From positions 101,700 to 165,699 of the forward strand of contig NZ_JBFJUX010000007.1 of NCBI RefSeq assembly GCF_041624475.1: DNA of 64,000 nucleotides. Reading direction: 5' to 3'. Origin of the DNA: Litorivivens sp041624475 (GTDB lineage Bacteria; Pseudomonadota; Gammaproteobacteria; Pseudomonadales; Spongiibacteraceae). The notes below the pieces were generated by a model. That model was given only the letters and a program-made list of their open reading frames with translations, had not been told where the DNA came from and made no database searches. Both the position numbers and the translations under genes were made by a program. Below are positions 8,755-17,419 of this stretch, piece after piece (position 1 is the first letter of the stretch; each line of letters begins with the position of its first letter).

Positions 8755-9353
8755 TATGCGTTCACCTTGGTGACAGTCCTCTCGTTTAGTCTGTAGCGGG
8801 CTCCGGTTTGTTGGCAGGTTGTCTCGCCTTGCCCATCCAGCGGCAGGTCAAGCTGCTCGCCAAATTCACTCATCCATCCGATCTGTTTGCCCGGCACGCC
8901 CACGAACAGTGCGTACGCTGGTATATCCTTGTTTATTAAAGCTCCTGCGCCGATGAAAGCGTATTCTCCGACAGTTACTCCGCAGATGATGGTGCAGTTC
9001 GCTCCGAGAGTAGCGCCTTTACGGACGATCGTATCTCGATATTCGTCCTTTCGCTCTATCTGCGATCTAGGGTTGTAAACATTAGTAAAGACCACGCTTG
9101 GGCCGCAAAACACCTCTTCTTCTAAATAGACGTTGTCGTAAACTGACACGTTGTTTTGTATTTTGCAGTAGTCGCTAATTATTGCATTGTTGCCTACGAA
9201 AACATTTTGCCCTAAGGAGACTCCTTTACCTATTTTAGCTCCAGCGCAAACGTGGGAGAAGTGCCATATACGAGAGCCTCGGCCAATCTCTGCGCCTTTA
9301 TCCACAATAGCGGTTTCATGAATCTGCACATTTATGTATTGGTCGACACTCAT
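8754..9353 (-). CDS. wbpD: UDP-GlcNAc(3NH2)A N-acetyltransferase (WbpD-like)
   Basis: A 199-residue hexapeptide-repeat N-acetyltransferase. It begins YINVQIHETAIVDKGAEIGRGSRIWHFSHVC, the signature of the WbpD family, continues through turns to about residue 150, and has VYNPRSQIERKDEYRDT, a WbpD-type loop, near residue 93-110. It acetylates the 3-amino group after WbpE. It shares a 4-base overlap with the wbpB-like gene and one base with the wbpE-like gene, so the three are a translationally coupled unit. Confidence 0.9.
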   Translation of the reverse strand: MSVDQYINVQIHETAIVDKGAEIGRGSRIWHFSHVCAGAKIGKGVSLGQNVFVGNNAIISDYCKIQNNVSVYDNVYLEEEVFCGPSVVFTNVYNPRSQIERKDEYRDTIVRKGATLGANCTIICGVTVGEYAFIGAGALINKDIPAYALFVGVPGKQIGWMSEFGEQLDLPLDGQGETTCQQTGARYRLNERTVTKVNA

Positions 9354-10303
9354 TTTAGCACCCTGTTTATAAATGGGTGATAGTCGCCCACAGCTCCCTG
9401 GGCAGATGCATTGCGGATGGCGGCCACGGTTTCTATAGCCGCCCGGTTTTCTTCAAGGCCGAAACCATTGCCTTTTAGGATTTCCTCGTAGCTGCGGAGG
9501 TGTAGATCGGCGAAGCCAGTAGAAAACTCTATCTCATGACCATCGACGGTTATAGAGCGGTAGGTTCGTTGTTCGACGCTGCGACCTGTCTGTGGTACGT
9601 CGTCAAAATCTACTGATAGAAACCAGCGTACTCGTGCATGTTCGTACTCGAGATAACCTGCGGCCTTGGTGGGGGAGTTGAAGTGAACGATATTTTCCTG
9701 CAGATCGCCAAAGATAAAATGTAGCATGTCGAAGAAGTGGACCCCGATATTTGTAGCGATGCCACCGGATTTGTTTTCATCTCCTTTCCATGACTGCAGG
9801 TACCAGCGCCCACGAGAGGTGATGTAAGTCAGTTGCACATCACGCTTAGATTTTTTGTCTTCGGATTCTGTTTTCTGTTTCAGCTCGATAATGCTCGGAT
9901 GTAGGCGTAGCTGGAGGATGGTGTTGACCTTCTGTCCAGTATCGCGCTCGACCTCTTGCAATCCATCTATATTCCATGGGTTTAGTACCAATGGCTTTTC
10001 GCAGATTGGATTTGTGTCTGAGCGTAGCGCAAATCGGATGTGGGAATCGTGAAGGTAATTAGGTGAGCAGATTGAGATATAGTCTAATTTTTGTTGGTCA
10101 CTTGCGCGTCGCTGCTTATCGATGTGGCGATCAAAGCGCTCGAACTCGGTGAAGAAATGAGCATCGGGGAAATAGCTGTCAATGATACCTACTGAGTCGT
10201 TGGGGTCTAGGGCAGCAACCAATGTATTACCGGTATCTTTGATTGCTTGCATGTGGCGAGGTGCGATATAGCCTGCAGCGCCAATCAATGCGAATCGTTT
10301 CAT
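9350..10303 (-). CDS. wbpB: UDP-GlcNAcA 3-dehydrogenase (WbpB-like, Gfo/Idh/MocA)
   Basis: An NAD-dependent oxidoreductase of the Gfo/Idh/MocA family, 317 residues. The nucleotide-binding loop is LIGAAGYIAPRHMQAI (6-21), with ICEKPLVLNPWN near 100 carrying the family EKP motif and GGIATNIGVHFFDML in the C-terminal sheet domain. In the known pathway WbpB oxidises C3 of UDP-GlcNAcA using tightly bound NAD, recycled with 2-oxoglutarate. It lies between the wbpA-like and wbpD-like genes, as in Pseudomonas and Bordetella. Confidence 0.9.
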   Translation of the reverse strand: MKRFALIGAAGYIAPRHMQAIKDTGNTLVAALDPNDSVGIIDSYFPDAHFFTEFERFDRHIDKQRRASDQQKLDYISICSPNYLHDSHIRFALRSDTNPICEKPLVLNPWNIDGLQEVERDTGQKVNTILQLRLHPSIIELKQKTESEDKKSKRDVQLTYITSRGRWYLQSWKGDENKSGGIATNIGVHFFDMLHFIFGDLQENIVHFNSPTKAAGYLEYEHARVRWFLSVDFDDVPQTGRSVEQRTYRSITVDGHEIEFSTGFADLHLRSYEEILKGNGFGLEENRAAIETVAAIRNASAQGAVGDYHPFINRVLK

Positions 10304-10373
10304 CAGATGTGGGCAGCCTCAACAATATGTTCGGCGAAATGAATCACTTGTGTGAACGAGCAGCAGGCGGCAA

Positions 10374-11678
10374 TCATGCTGGGGTCGAACCACTTTGAAT
10401 GGGCATTCTGTTTCGCGTGTCGACAAAGGGAATCTCGGTTTCAGAAAGCATTTTGTAATCGAAAGAATCATGGTCGGTAACCAGTACAGCGCAATCATAA
10501 CTAGATAGTGCCTCAGCCGTTAACTTTACGGAACTCATCTCAAAACGATATTCGCGCTTGCGGGGAAAGTTTGCAATGTGTGGGTCTGAGTAGTCCACCA
10601 ATGCACCTTTTTGATCTAACAGGTGGATGATTTCTACCGCAGGCGATTCTCTCGTATCGTCTACATTCTTTTTATATGCCAGCCCTAGCACAAGAATTCG
10701 ACTGCCTTTTACCGCCTTGCCTTGCTCATTTAGCGCATCTGCTGTTTTCTGCACCACCCACGCGGGCATGGCGCGATTGACTTCCCCGGCCAATTCGATA
10801 AATCGGGTGTTAACACCGAATTCTCTGGCCTTCCAGGTCAAATAGAATGGGTCGATAGGGATGCAATGCCCGCCGAGCCCAGGCCCCGGCGTAAACTTTG
10901 TGAAGCCGAAGGGTTTGGTCGCGGCAGCGTCAATAACCTCGTGGATATTGATCCCCATTTTATCGGCCACAATTTTCATTTCGTTAACCAACCCGATATT
11001 GACGGCACGGTATATGTTCTCAAGCAGCTTGGTCATTTCCGCCGTTTTGGTGTTACTGACCGGCACCACCCTGTTTACGACTTCGCTATACAGTGCAACA
11101 CCGGCCGTGAGGCAGTGTGCGGTGGATCCGCCGCAGACTTTGGGTATCTTTTGGGTGGTGAAGTTTTTGTTGCCGGGGTCTTCTCGCTCCGGGGAATATA
11201 CTAGGTGGTAATTCTGTCCAATCTCGAAGCCTTGAGATTCAAGCAGAGGCTTGATCAGCTCCTCGGTCGTGCCGGGATATGTGGTGCTTTCCAGGGACAA
11301 GATTTGCCCCGCCTTGGTATAGGGTAGAACGTTCTCGACCGTGGATGTCACAAAGCTCAGGTCTGGTTCTCGGTACCGGTTTAGCGGTGTCGGGACGCAG
11401 ATGATAAGAGCGTCGAGCAATTTGGCGCGGGCGTAGTCGCTTGTTGCCGAGAATCCTCGTTGTGTGGCGGCTGTAATACTTTCGTTACTAACAGTGTTCA
11501 GGTAGCTGCGCCCTTCATTTATGGCGGCGATTTTTGCTTCGTCGATGTCAAACCCTATAACCTCGAAGCCAGCCTCCGCAAACCGGATGACCAATGGCAG
11601 CCCAACATAACCCAGCCCGAATACCCCAACTACGGCTTGGTGGGTTCGAATCTTTTCCAGCAATGCTTCGAGGCTCAT
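10374..11678 (-). CDS. wbpA: UDP-N-acetyl-D-glucosamine 6-dehydrogenase (WbpA-like)
   Basis: A nucleotide-sugar dehydrogenase of 434 residues that oxidises C6 of UDP-GlcNAc to the uronic acid with two NAD. The Rossmann loop is VFGLGYVGLP (19-28). The catalytic cysteine is C272 in GGHCIPIDPFYL, and the C-terminal UDP-binding domain includes LGLAYKKNVDDTRESPA. The upstream GGAAGT a few bases before ATG is a plausible ribosome site. It is the first gene of the minus-strand polysaccharide run, with about 70 bases before wbpB, and is divergent from a lipoprotein gene. wbpA-B-D-E together give UDP-GlcNAc(3NAc)A. WbpA is preferred over WbpO because of this context. Confidence 0.92.
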   Translation of the reverse strand: MSLEALLEKIRTHQAVVGVFGLGYVGLPLVIRFAEAGFEVIGFDIDEAKIAAINEGRSYLNTVSNESITAATQRGFSATSDYARAKLLDALIICVPTPLNRYREPDLSFVTSTVENVLPYTKAGQILSLESTTYPGTTEELIKPLLESQGFEIGQNYHLVYSPEREDPGNKNFTTQKIPKVCGGSTAHCLTAGVALYSEVVNRVVPVSNTKTAEMTKLLENIYRAVNIGLVNEMKIVADKMGINIHEVIDAAATKPFGFTKFTPGPGLGGHCIPIDPFYLTWKAREFGVNTRFIELAGEVNRAMPAWVVQKTADALNEQGKAVKGSRILVLGLAYKKNVDDTRESPAVEIIHLLDQKGALVDYSDPHIANFPRKREYRFEMSSVKLTAEALSSYDCAVLVTDHDSFDYKMLSETEIPFVDTRNRMPIQSGSTPA

Positions 11679-11751
11679 ACTTCCGAGTTACCAGCGCACA
11701 ACTTTGCTAAGGTAGGTGTGCGACGTTGTTATTTTAAGGGGCAATCATAGC

Positions 11752-12504
11752 ATGAACTTTCGGTTTTCAGAGTGGCGGAAGGCGATTTCTGTTGCTCTGG
11801 TTTTAGCGGTATTGCAAGGCTGTTCACAGTTTGCGCCGTCTCCCGCCGCAGCTGGCTGGGGGCAGGTACCCGTTGAGCAGGAAGGTGGGGGGCGCCATTG
11901 GTATGCAGTGTGCTTTCGTATGCCCTGGAATGGTGATGGGCGCCCGGAGTGGGCGGTAGACGCTTTGCTGGCCCGAGAAGTCGTGTTGCCGCTGCTCGAA
12001 CAAAGCGGAGGAAATATTGCTCTGTGGCGCTTTCACCGTCGGGCGGGAATGGACTCGGCGGGCCATCAATTGACGTTTTTGATGTATACCCACAAGCCCG
12101 TGGCCGATGCTGTTCAGTCGCAGATTAAAGGGAATTCATTGGTAGCCAGTCTGCAGAGGGCGGGGTATTTGAAAGGGGTGGTCACAACCTGTCGCGGCAG
12201 AGAGCCGTCGCCCGCTGTCGCTGCGCACAGTGATCCCGCTTGGCACCCGCACATTCAGAAAACCTGGCCGTATTACATTATGGGGGTCAGTGCCAGCTGG
12301 CTGGCTTTGGTTGATGGGGTGTCGGCCGAAATTGGTGATAGCTCTGAGCCGAAGTCCGTTACAGAGTTGCTTGAACATTATCAGGCCGTGCACAAAGAGG
12401 TTTCTGAAATTTGGCAGGGGCAGGGGCAGCATGCTTACATCCATCACCTGAGTGCGGTTTTTGCGTACGAGCCCTTGTTTATTCAGCGTTTTATTGGTTT
12501 TTAA
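11752..12504 (+). CDS. Unknown lipoprotein, about 250 residues
   Basis: I do not recognise this family with confidence. The chosen start at 11752 has TAAGGGG about ten bases upstream and gives a lipoprotein signal of 23 residues ending VLAVLQG before Cys24. An in-frame upstream Met at 11716 would bury the signal and is less likely. The mature part contains HWYAVCFRMPWNGDGRPEW, LLAREVVLPLLEQSGGNIAL and WRFHRRAGMDSAGHQLTFL. That order of motifs faintly resembles the C-terminal domain of lantibiotic/thiopeptide dehydratase-associated proteins, but the lipoprotein signal argues for a periplasmic role. It is divergent from wbpA and convergent with nadC, so it appears monocistronic. Confidence 0.7.
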   Translation: MNFRFSEWRKAISVALVLAVLQGCSQFAPSPAAAGWGQVPVEQEGGGRHWYAVCFRMPWNGDGRPEWAVDALLAREVVLPLLEQSGGNIALWRFHRRAGMDSAGHQLTFLMYTHKPVADAVQSQIKGNSLVASLQRAGYLKGVVTTCRGREPSPAVAAHSDPAWHPHIQKTWPYYIMGVSASWLALVDGVSAEIGDSSEPKSVTELLEHYQAVHKEVSEIWQGQGQHAYIHHLSAVFAYEPLFIQRFIGF

Positions 12505-12513
12505 TGGGGCGCC

Positions 12514-13353
12514 TTACATTTGGAGTCGCATGGACAGGTCCAGCGCTTTGCAATCCTTCGTTAAAGTCCCCAGCGAAATATAATCCACCCCAGTTACCGC
12601 AATCTGCTTGAGGTTGGCTGAGGTAATCCCGCCGGAGGCCTCCAGTTTTGCCGTGCCTGAGTTAAGCGCCACAGCCCGCACCATATCTCTGGTGCTGAAG
12701 TTGTCCAGCATGATAATGTCAGCTCCACCCTGAAGCGCCTCATCAAACTGCCGGAGGTTCTCCACCTCGACCTCAACCGGCTTGCCGGGGGCGATCTCTC
12801 TTGCGGCTTCTATTGCCTGGGATATTCCCCCGCAGGCGGCAATATGGTTTTCCTTGATCAAAAAAGCATCAAATAACCCGATCCGGTGGTTGTAGCAGCC
12901 ACCGCAGGTCACCGCGTATTTTTGGGCCGTACGCAGGCCGGGAATCGTTTTACGGGTATCGAGCAGTTTGACGCCGGTGCCTGTTACCAAGTCGGCGTAC
13001 TGGCGGCATGTAGTGGCGGTGCCGGAGAGTAGTTGCAGGAAGTTCAAGGCGCTGCGCTCGCCGGTCAGCAAGCTGCGGGCTGGGCCAGTAAGGGTGAAGA
13101 GGGTCTGATTGGGTTCGACTTTGTCGCCGTCATTCACTTTCCAATCCACCTGCACTCTACCATCCAGCTGGGCGAAGACCTCGTTCACCCAGGCGCGACC
13201 GCATACTACGGCGTGTTCGCGGGTAATGATTGAGGCCTTGGCGCTGGCATCTTCGGGTACCAGCATGGCGGTAATGTCGCCACTGCCAATGTCTTCGGCG
13301 AGGGCTTGTTTAACGCTGTTGGCGATGTCGGTTTTGAGGGTGTCCAGATTCAA
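12514..13353 (-). CDS. nadC: Nicotinate-nucleotide pyrophosphorylase (carboxylating)
   Basis: Quinolinate phosphoribosyltransferase, 279 residues, the usual family length. It converts quinolinate and PRPP to nicotinate mononucleotide, CO2 and PPi in de novo NAD synthesis. Visible family motifs are EDIGSGDITAML (20-31), the phosphoribosyl/quinolinate-binding TRKTIPGLR near 134-142, VEVEVENL near 193-200, IMLDNFS and EASGGI near the C-terminus. Its stop lies nine bases from the stop of the convergent lipoprotein gene. Confidence 0.96.
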   Translation of the reverse strand: MNLDTLKTDIANSVKQALAEDIGSGDITAMLVPEDASAKASIITREHAVVCGRAWVNEVFAQLDGRVQVDWKVNDGDKVEPNQTLFTLTGPARSLLTGERSALNFLQLLSGTATTCRQYADLVTGTGVKLLDTRKTIPGLRTAQKYAVTCGGCYNHRIGLFDAFLIKENHIAACGGISQAIEAAREIAPGKPVEVEVENLRQFDEALQGGADIIMLDNFSTRDMVRAVALNSGTAKLEASGGITSANLKQIAVTGVDYISLGTLTKDCKALDLSMRLQM

Positions 13354-13733
13354 ATCATTTTCCTTGCTGCGAGGTGGTGGGGTATGTCAAAGGAGATCGG
13401 TGTCTCATATTTTGGCTTTTCAGGCTCTTTGTACGTACATCTACTGATCTACGCGCTTTTGTGATCTTGGCGTCGCCTCACGTGACATCGCTCTGCTAGA
13501 ATTAACTTAATTTCAATTGGTTAAAGGAAGTTTTTCACGCTCTGGCTAGGTGCTACGTGACGCCATTCGCAAAATGAGAAATAGTTGACCCGGCGCGGAG
13601 GCTTGGATAACCTCATTCGAAAGGTTCACAGTGCGTGATCTTCAGTGGCATATTGTCCTGTACGGTTTGATTCGGAGCAAGGGCTCTGTGTACTGGTGTG
13701 GTTGCTGCGACCAATTTTTAGAGATGTAACCCG
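13354..13733. other. 380-base intergenic region between nadC and the DUF1631 gene
   Basis: No credible gene or structured RNA was found. It must hold divergent promoters for nadC and the DUF1631 gene. The stretch CTAGAATTAACTTAATTTC (near 13496-13514) is the most AT-rich, promoter-like part. CACGTGACATCG and TACGTGACGCC form two partial copies of a short ACGTGAC-centred sequence about 75 bases apart. Confidence 0.5.
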
Positions 13734-15968
13734 ATGAGTAACGATAATAAGGTAGTGCATTTGCGTGCAGGCCGGACAGCCTCCGGAGCACTGCCACCAG
13801 TATTTTCTGACTTGCAGAATTGTGCCTGGCGGTATCTGTCTGACTGCGCCCACCGTTTGCTGGATAATGCCGACGACGCGCTTTTTGAACTTGCCGACCG
13901 AGCGCTTCACGCCAATGAGCAGAACCTGTATTTCGAGGCGATGCGCGAGATTCGGGTGCACCGCCGCCGTATAGAAGCAGAATTTCGCCTGCAGCTGGCC
14001 AGCCCTTTGCAGATATTGGTTCAGGGTGGTCGCCATCAATCCGGTCAGGCCAAGCCGTTAGAGCTGCTCGATTATGAAGACATGGAAGAGCAGGTTGCGG
14101 TCGAGAGCATGGCCAGCAAGGCCAGCAAGCGCTACGCACAGGCCTTGTCCGCGCTTTCTGCGAGCTTCCATGCCTGGGGTGATTCCCAGGACGTGACACT
14201 GTCCGTGAATGAGAATTTCCTGCCTTTTACCCCGCTGAGTATCTGCGACGCCTTCGCCCAGGCGACCCGTGAGCTGGATCTGAACATCAAGCCCAAGCTG
14301 GTGTTGTTCAAGCTGTTTGATCGCCATGTGGTGTCTGAGCTGGGTGGTCTGTATCTGGAACTGTCCGGTGTATTGAAAACTGCAGGCTATTATCGCGAAG
14401 GCGAAAACAGTCTGCGTCCTCGCCCGGATGTTGCCGACCCGTCTGATCAGACGGTGCCCAATGAGCCTGTTGAGCAGGCTGAAGAATCTGTTGATGTCGA
14501 CGAACTGGCGCAGCACACCGCAGGCACGGTATTTGATGTGCTCAAGGGCCTGCTTGCGGCCGACGGCAGCGAAGCGGGCGGCGGTAAGGTTCAATTGTCA
14601 CGCGGCTCTCTGTTGAAGGTGCTGCAGGAGCTGCAAGGCTCCCAGCTTGAGCGCTTGCATGTCACCGCGCATTCCTCTGCGGGCGAAGTCGCCCAGTTGC
14701 CCTCTGACCTGGCTGACAAGCTGCGCAATGTGCGGCGCGATATGCTGGACGATTCAGACGAAAGCGTCGCCCAGCGCGATTTTGATGTGATCAACTTGGT
14801 GTCGCTGCTGTTTCAGTACGTGCTGGAAGACGACAGTCTGGCGAGTCCGATGCGTGCGCTGATCGCGCACCTGCAGATTCCCGTGCTGAAAGCCGCCATG
14901 CTCGACAAGCGTTTTTTCAGCAAAGAAGGGCATCCGGCCCGCCTGTTGCTGAACACCATTGCCGATGCCTGCATAGGCTGGCAGCCCGGTGGCGACCTGG
15001 AAGACGACCCGTTATACGCTGAAATTGAAAATCTGGTGCGGGATGTACTGGCGCGCGCTGATGGCAGTGCCGGGGTCTTTCAGGACGCACTGGATGAATT
15101 TAAAGTCTATCTGGAGCAGGAGCGGCGACGCGCAGACCGGGTTACCCAGCGCGTGCTCGATGCCCACGACGGCAAGCAGGTCGCCGAGCAGGCGCGTGAA
15201 ATTGTCGATAGTCTGATTCAGGCCAAGCTCAGTGAAGTGTCTTGTCCCGACGTTCTGGCCACCCTGCTGACCGAGGGCTGGAGCAAGGTCCTGTTTTTGC
15301 AGTATGTGCAGCAGGGCGAAAACAGTGAGGCGTGGCGACAGGCGGTTTCTGTAGCCGACAACCTTCTGTGGAGTGTACAGCCGGTAGAGAGCACCGCGCA
15401 CCGCGACAAGCTGCTGGCTGATTTGCCCAACATTCTGGAAAGCCTGCGCGCCGGTCTGAATCAGATTGGTTACAATCCCTACGATTTAAAAGAACAGCTT
15501 CAGCAACTGGAAGCTGTTCATATGGGCTTGCTGAAAAAAGGTCGCGACAATGATAGCGATGCGGTGGCAGAGGCGACTCCTGTCGAGAGTAGTCCCGAGA
15601 AGGATGTTGATCTGGACGCGCTGGATGCCTCACTGGCGGCCTCGCTGGGCGAAGCTCCGGCAGCCAGCGATTCCGAGCTGGATGAAGCTGAGCGCCGTCT
15701 GACCCGCCTGCAAGTCGGCAACTGGGTAGAGTTTTTGCAAGACGACGGTAATCGCCTGCGCTGTCGCCTGGCGGCCGTTATTGCCAGTACCGGGCGTCAT
15801 ATTTTCGTGAATCGCTCGGGCATGAAGGTGGCCGAATACGAGAAGAACGATCTCCTGCTCAAACTCGCCGGCGATCAGATGACGATGCTGGACGACGGCA
15901 TGCTGTTCGACCGGGCTCTGGAATCTGTAATCAGCAACCTGCGTGATATGAAAGACAAGCCGGTTTGA
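13734..15968 (+). CDS. DUF1631 family protein
   Basis: A large acidic protein of 744 residues matching the DUF1631 family of gammaproteobacteria, which has no established biochemical role. The C-terminal 90 residues (LTRLQVGNWVEFLQDDGNRL onward, ending in a VFVN-like RHIFVNRSG strand) look like a PilZ-like small beta-barrel module; this is inference. The middle is mainly helical with acidic low-complexity linkers near 230-260 and 610-650. No signal peptide or membrane segment is seen. In related genomes the gene is near nadC and ampD, as here. Confidence 0.85.
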   Translation: MSNDNKVVHLRAGRTASGALPPVFSDLQNCAWRYLSDCAHRLLDNADDALFELADRALHANEQNLYFEAMREIRVHRRRIEAEFRLQLASPLQILVQGGRHQSGQAKPLELLDYEDMEEQVAVESMASKASKRYAQALSALSASFHAWGDSQDVTLSVNENFLPFTPLSICDAFAQATRELDLNIKPKLVLFKLFDRHVVSELGGLYLELSGVLKTAGYYREGENSLRPRPDVADPSDQTVPNEPVEQAEESVDVDELAQHTAGTVFDVLKGLLAADGSEAGGGKVQLSRGSLLKVLQELQGSQLERLHVTAHSSAGEVAQLPSDLADKLRNVRRDMLDDSDESVAQRDFDVINLVSLLFQYVLEDDSLASPMRALIAHLQIPVLKAAMLDKRFFSKEGHPARLLLNTIADACIGWQPGGDLEDDPLYAEIENLVRDVLARADGSAGVFQDALDEFKVYLEQERRRADRVTQRVLDAHDGKQVAEQAREIVDSLIQAKLSEVSCPDVLATLLTEGWSKVLFLQYVQQGENSEAWRQAVSVADNLLWSVQPVESTAHRDKLLADLPNILESLRAGLNQIGYNPYDLKEQLQQLEAVHMGLLKKGRDNDSDAVAEATPVESSPEKDVDLDALDASLAASLGEAPAASDSELDEAERRLTRLQVGNWVEFLQDDGNRLRCRLAAVIASTGRHIFVNRSGMKVAEYEKNDLLLKLAGDQMTMLDDGMLFDRALESVISNLRDMKDKPV

Positions 15969-15989
15969 TGGCGTGCCAGTGGTGGCTTT

Positions 15990-16565
15990 GTGACCACAGG
16001 TGATCAGACTGCAGGTGAAAATTCCATCTCAACCAGCGGCTGGCTGACAGCCGCCGAGATATGCCCCTCTCCCAATTTCAATGAGCGCCCGCCAGGCTGC
16101 GAAGTCAGCCTGCTGGTGATTCACAATATCAGTTTGCCACCGGGTGAGTTTGGCGGCCGGCAGGTGCACGATTTCTTCACTAACTGCCTGGATTGCGATG
16201 CGCATCCGGCGCTGGCCGATCTGCGTGACCTGCAGGTCTCTTCTCATTTGCTGATAGACCGCCAAGGCCAACTTACCCAGTTTGTCCCCTTTGATAAGCG
16301 AGCCTGGCATGCGGGGGTATCCTGCTTTGCCGGTGTGGAGAATTGCAATGACTTCAGTATCGGGGTGGAGCTGGAGGGCACAGATGATACTCCCTACACG
16401 GAATCGCAATACGCGGCGCTCGCCCGCGTGACAAAGATACTCATGGCGCACTATCCTTTGCTGAATCCGGCGCGTATTGTCGGGCACAGTGACATTGCCC
16501 CCGGACGTAAAACCGATCCGGGGCCAGCGTTTGATTGGCATAACTACAAAAAACGGCTGAGTTAA
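15990..16565 (+). CDS. ampD: 1,6-anhydro-N-acetylmuramyl-L-alanine amidase
   Basis: A cytoplasmic zinc amidase of 191 residues that cleaves the lactyl-amide bond of anhydro-muropeptides during cell-wall recycling and so limits AmpC beta-lactamase induction. Zinc ligands are visible as H45 in LLVIHNISLPPGEFGG, H166 in VGHSDIAPGRKTDPG and D176 in the same motif. The start is GTG at 15990; no ATG is available before the conserved GWLTAAEICPSPNF segment, so about 16 extra N-terminal residues precede the fold. It overlaps ampE by one base. Confidence 0.96.
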   Translation: MTTGDQTAGENSISTSGWLTAAEICPSPNFNERPPGCEVSLLVIHNISLPPGEFGGRQVHDFFTNCLDCDAHPALADLRDLQVSSHLLIDRQGQLTQFVPFDKRAWHAGVSCFAGVENCNDFSIGVELEGTDDTPYTESQYAALARVTKILMAHYPLLNPARIVGHSDIAPGRKTDPGPAFDWHNYKKRLS

Positions 16566-17416
16566 TGGAATTTCTAGCGATCATTACCGTGCTGGCAGCA
16601 CTTCAGATCTGGGGCTATGGTGCAGTGCCGCAGCATGATGACTGGTTGGTTGCAGTTCACCAACGGGTGTCTTCGATCAATAATCTGCGTCTCCGTCTGG
16701 CGCTGCTGATCATGTTGCCGGTATTTGCGGTTTTGCTGCTGCAGGTGGCGCTGGAAGGCGTGCTGTGGGGCTTGCCCCTGTTGCTGTTTTATGTGGCGGT
16801 TTTGCTCTACAGCCTGGGGCGGGGCGATTTCCGCTCGCACTTGGCGCTGTATACCGACGCCTGGCACCGCGGTGATCTGCAGGGCGCAACAGAACAGGCC
16901 CATGAGTTGGAAGGTTTTGACCTGTCGGCGGTGCCGGGCAATGCCTCCGAGCTGCATGCCGAAGTTCGCAAGGCGCTTTTTTATCAGGGTTTTGAGCGTT
17001 GGTTTGCGGTGGTGTTCTGGTTTGTGCTGCTGGGCCCCGCTGCCGCGTTGGCCTACCGCCTGTTCCGCTTGTTGGGCAATCGGCCGGAAACCAGCCCAGA
17101 AGAACAGCAGTTGCTGGATCAGGGCATACAGTTTCTGGAATGGCTGCCAGCGCGTTTACTGGCCTTTACCTTTGCGGTTGTCGGTGATTTTGACCGTGTT
17201 GTCAGCGCAGTGAGTGCTCACCTTGTAGAGGCAAGCCGGGCGCCAGACCTGCTGGCCGACAGCGGCCACGCAGCTCTGGCCAGCCCCATGCGCGATGACT
17301 GCCCGGCGGACCAGTTCGCCAGCGAAGCCGAGGCGGAATTGAGCTGTGCCCAAAAGCTGATTTCCCGCAGCGTGGTGTGCTGGGTCGCCGTACTGGCCGT
17401 GCTTCAACTCTTTTAA
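16565..17416 (+). CDS. ampE: AmpE-like inner-membrane protein
   Basis: A 283-residue polytopic membrane protein of the AmpE/CobD-like family, regularly paired with ampD. Hydrophobic segments lie at the N-terminus, near 45-80, near 140-165 and at the very C-terminus (VVCWVAVLAVLQLF). The family motif WFAVVFWFVLLGPAAALAYR is present near residues 142-161. Its exact function is unsettled; it is described as a signalling modulator in beta-lactamase induction. The start codon overlaps the ampD stop (TAATG), indicating translational coupling. Confidence 0.92.
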   Translation: MEFLAIITVLAALQIWGYGAVPQHDDWLVAVHQRVSSINNLRLRLALLIMLPVFAVLLLQVALEGVLWGLPLLLFYVAVLLYSLGRGDFRSHLALYTDAWHRGDLQGATEQAHELEGFDLSAVPGNASELHAEVRKALFYQGFERWFAVVFWFVLLGPAAALAYRLFRLLGNRPETSPEEQQLLDQGIQFLEWLPARLLAFTFAVVGDFDRVVSAVSAHLVEASRAPDLLADSGHAALASPMRDDCPADQFASEAEAELSCAQKLISRSVVCWVAVLAVLQLF

Positions 17417-17419
17417 GCG

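Noticed and set aside
11640..11660. GGTTCGAATC resembling a tRNA T-arm
   Set aside because: It lies within wbpA codons and no cloverleaf can be built around it.
11679..11751. JUMPstart-like sequence before wbpA (GTGCGCTGGTAACT)
   Set aside because: Only a partial match to the RfaH-linked element, and the ops core GGCGGTAG is missing.
13642..14199. Long minus-strand open frame opposite the DUF1631 gene start
   Set aside because: It mirrors a GC-rich plus-strand gene with clear family features and shows no domain of its own.
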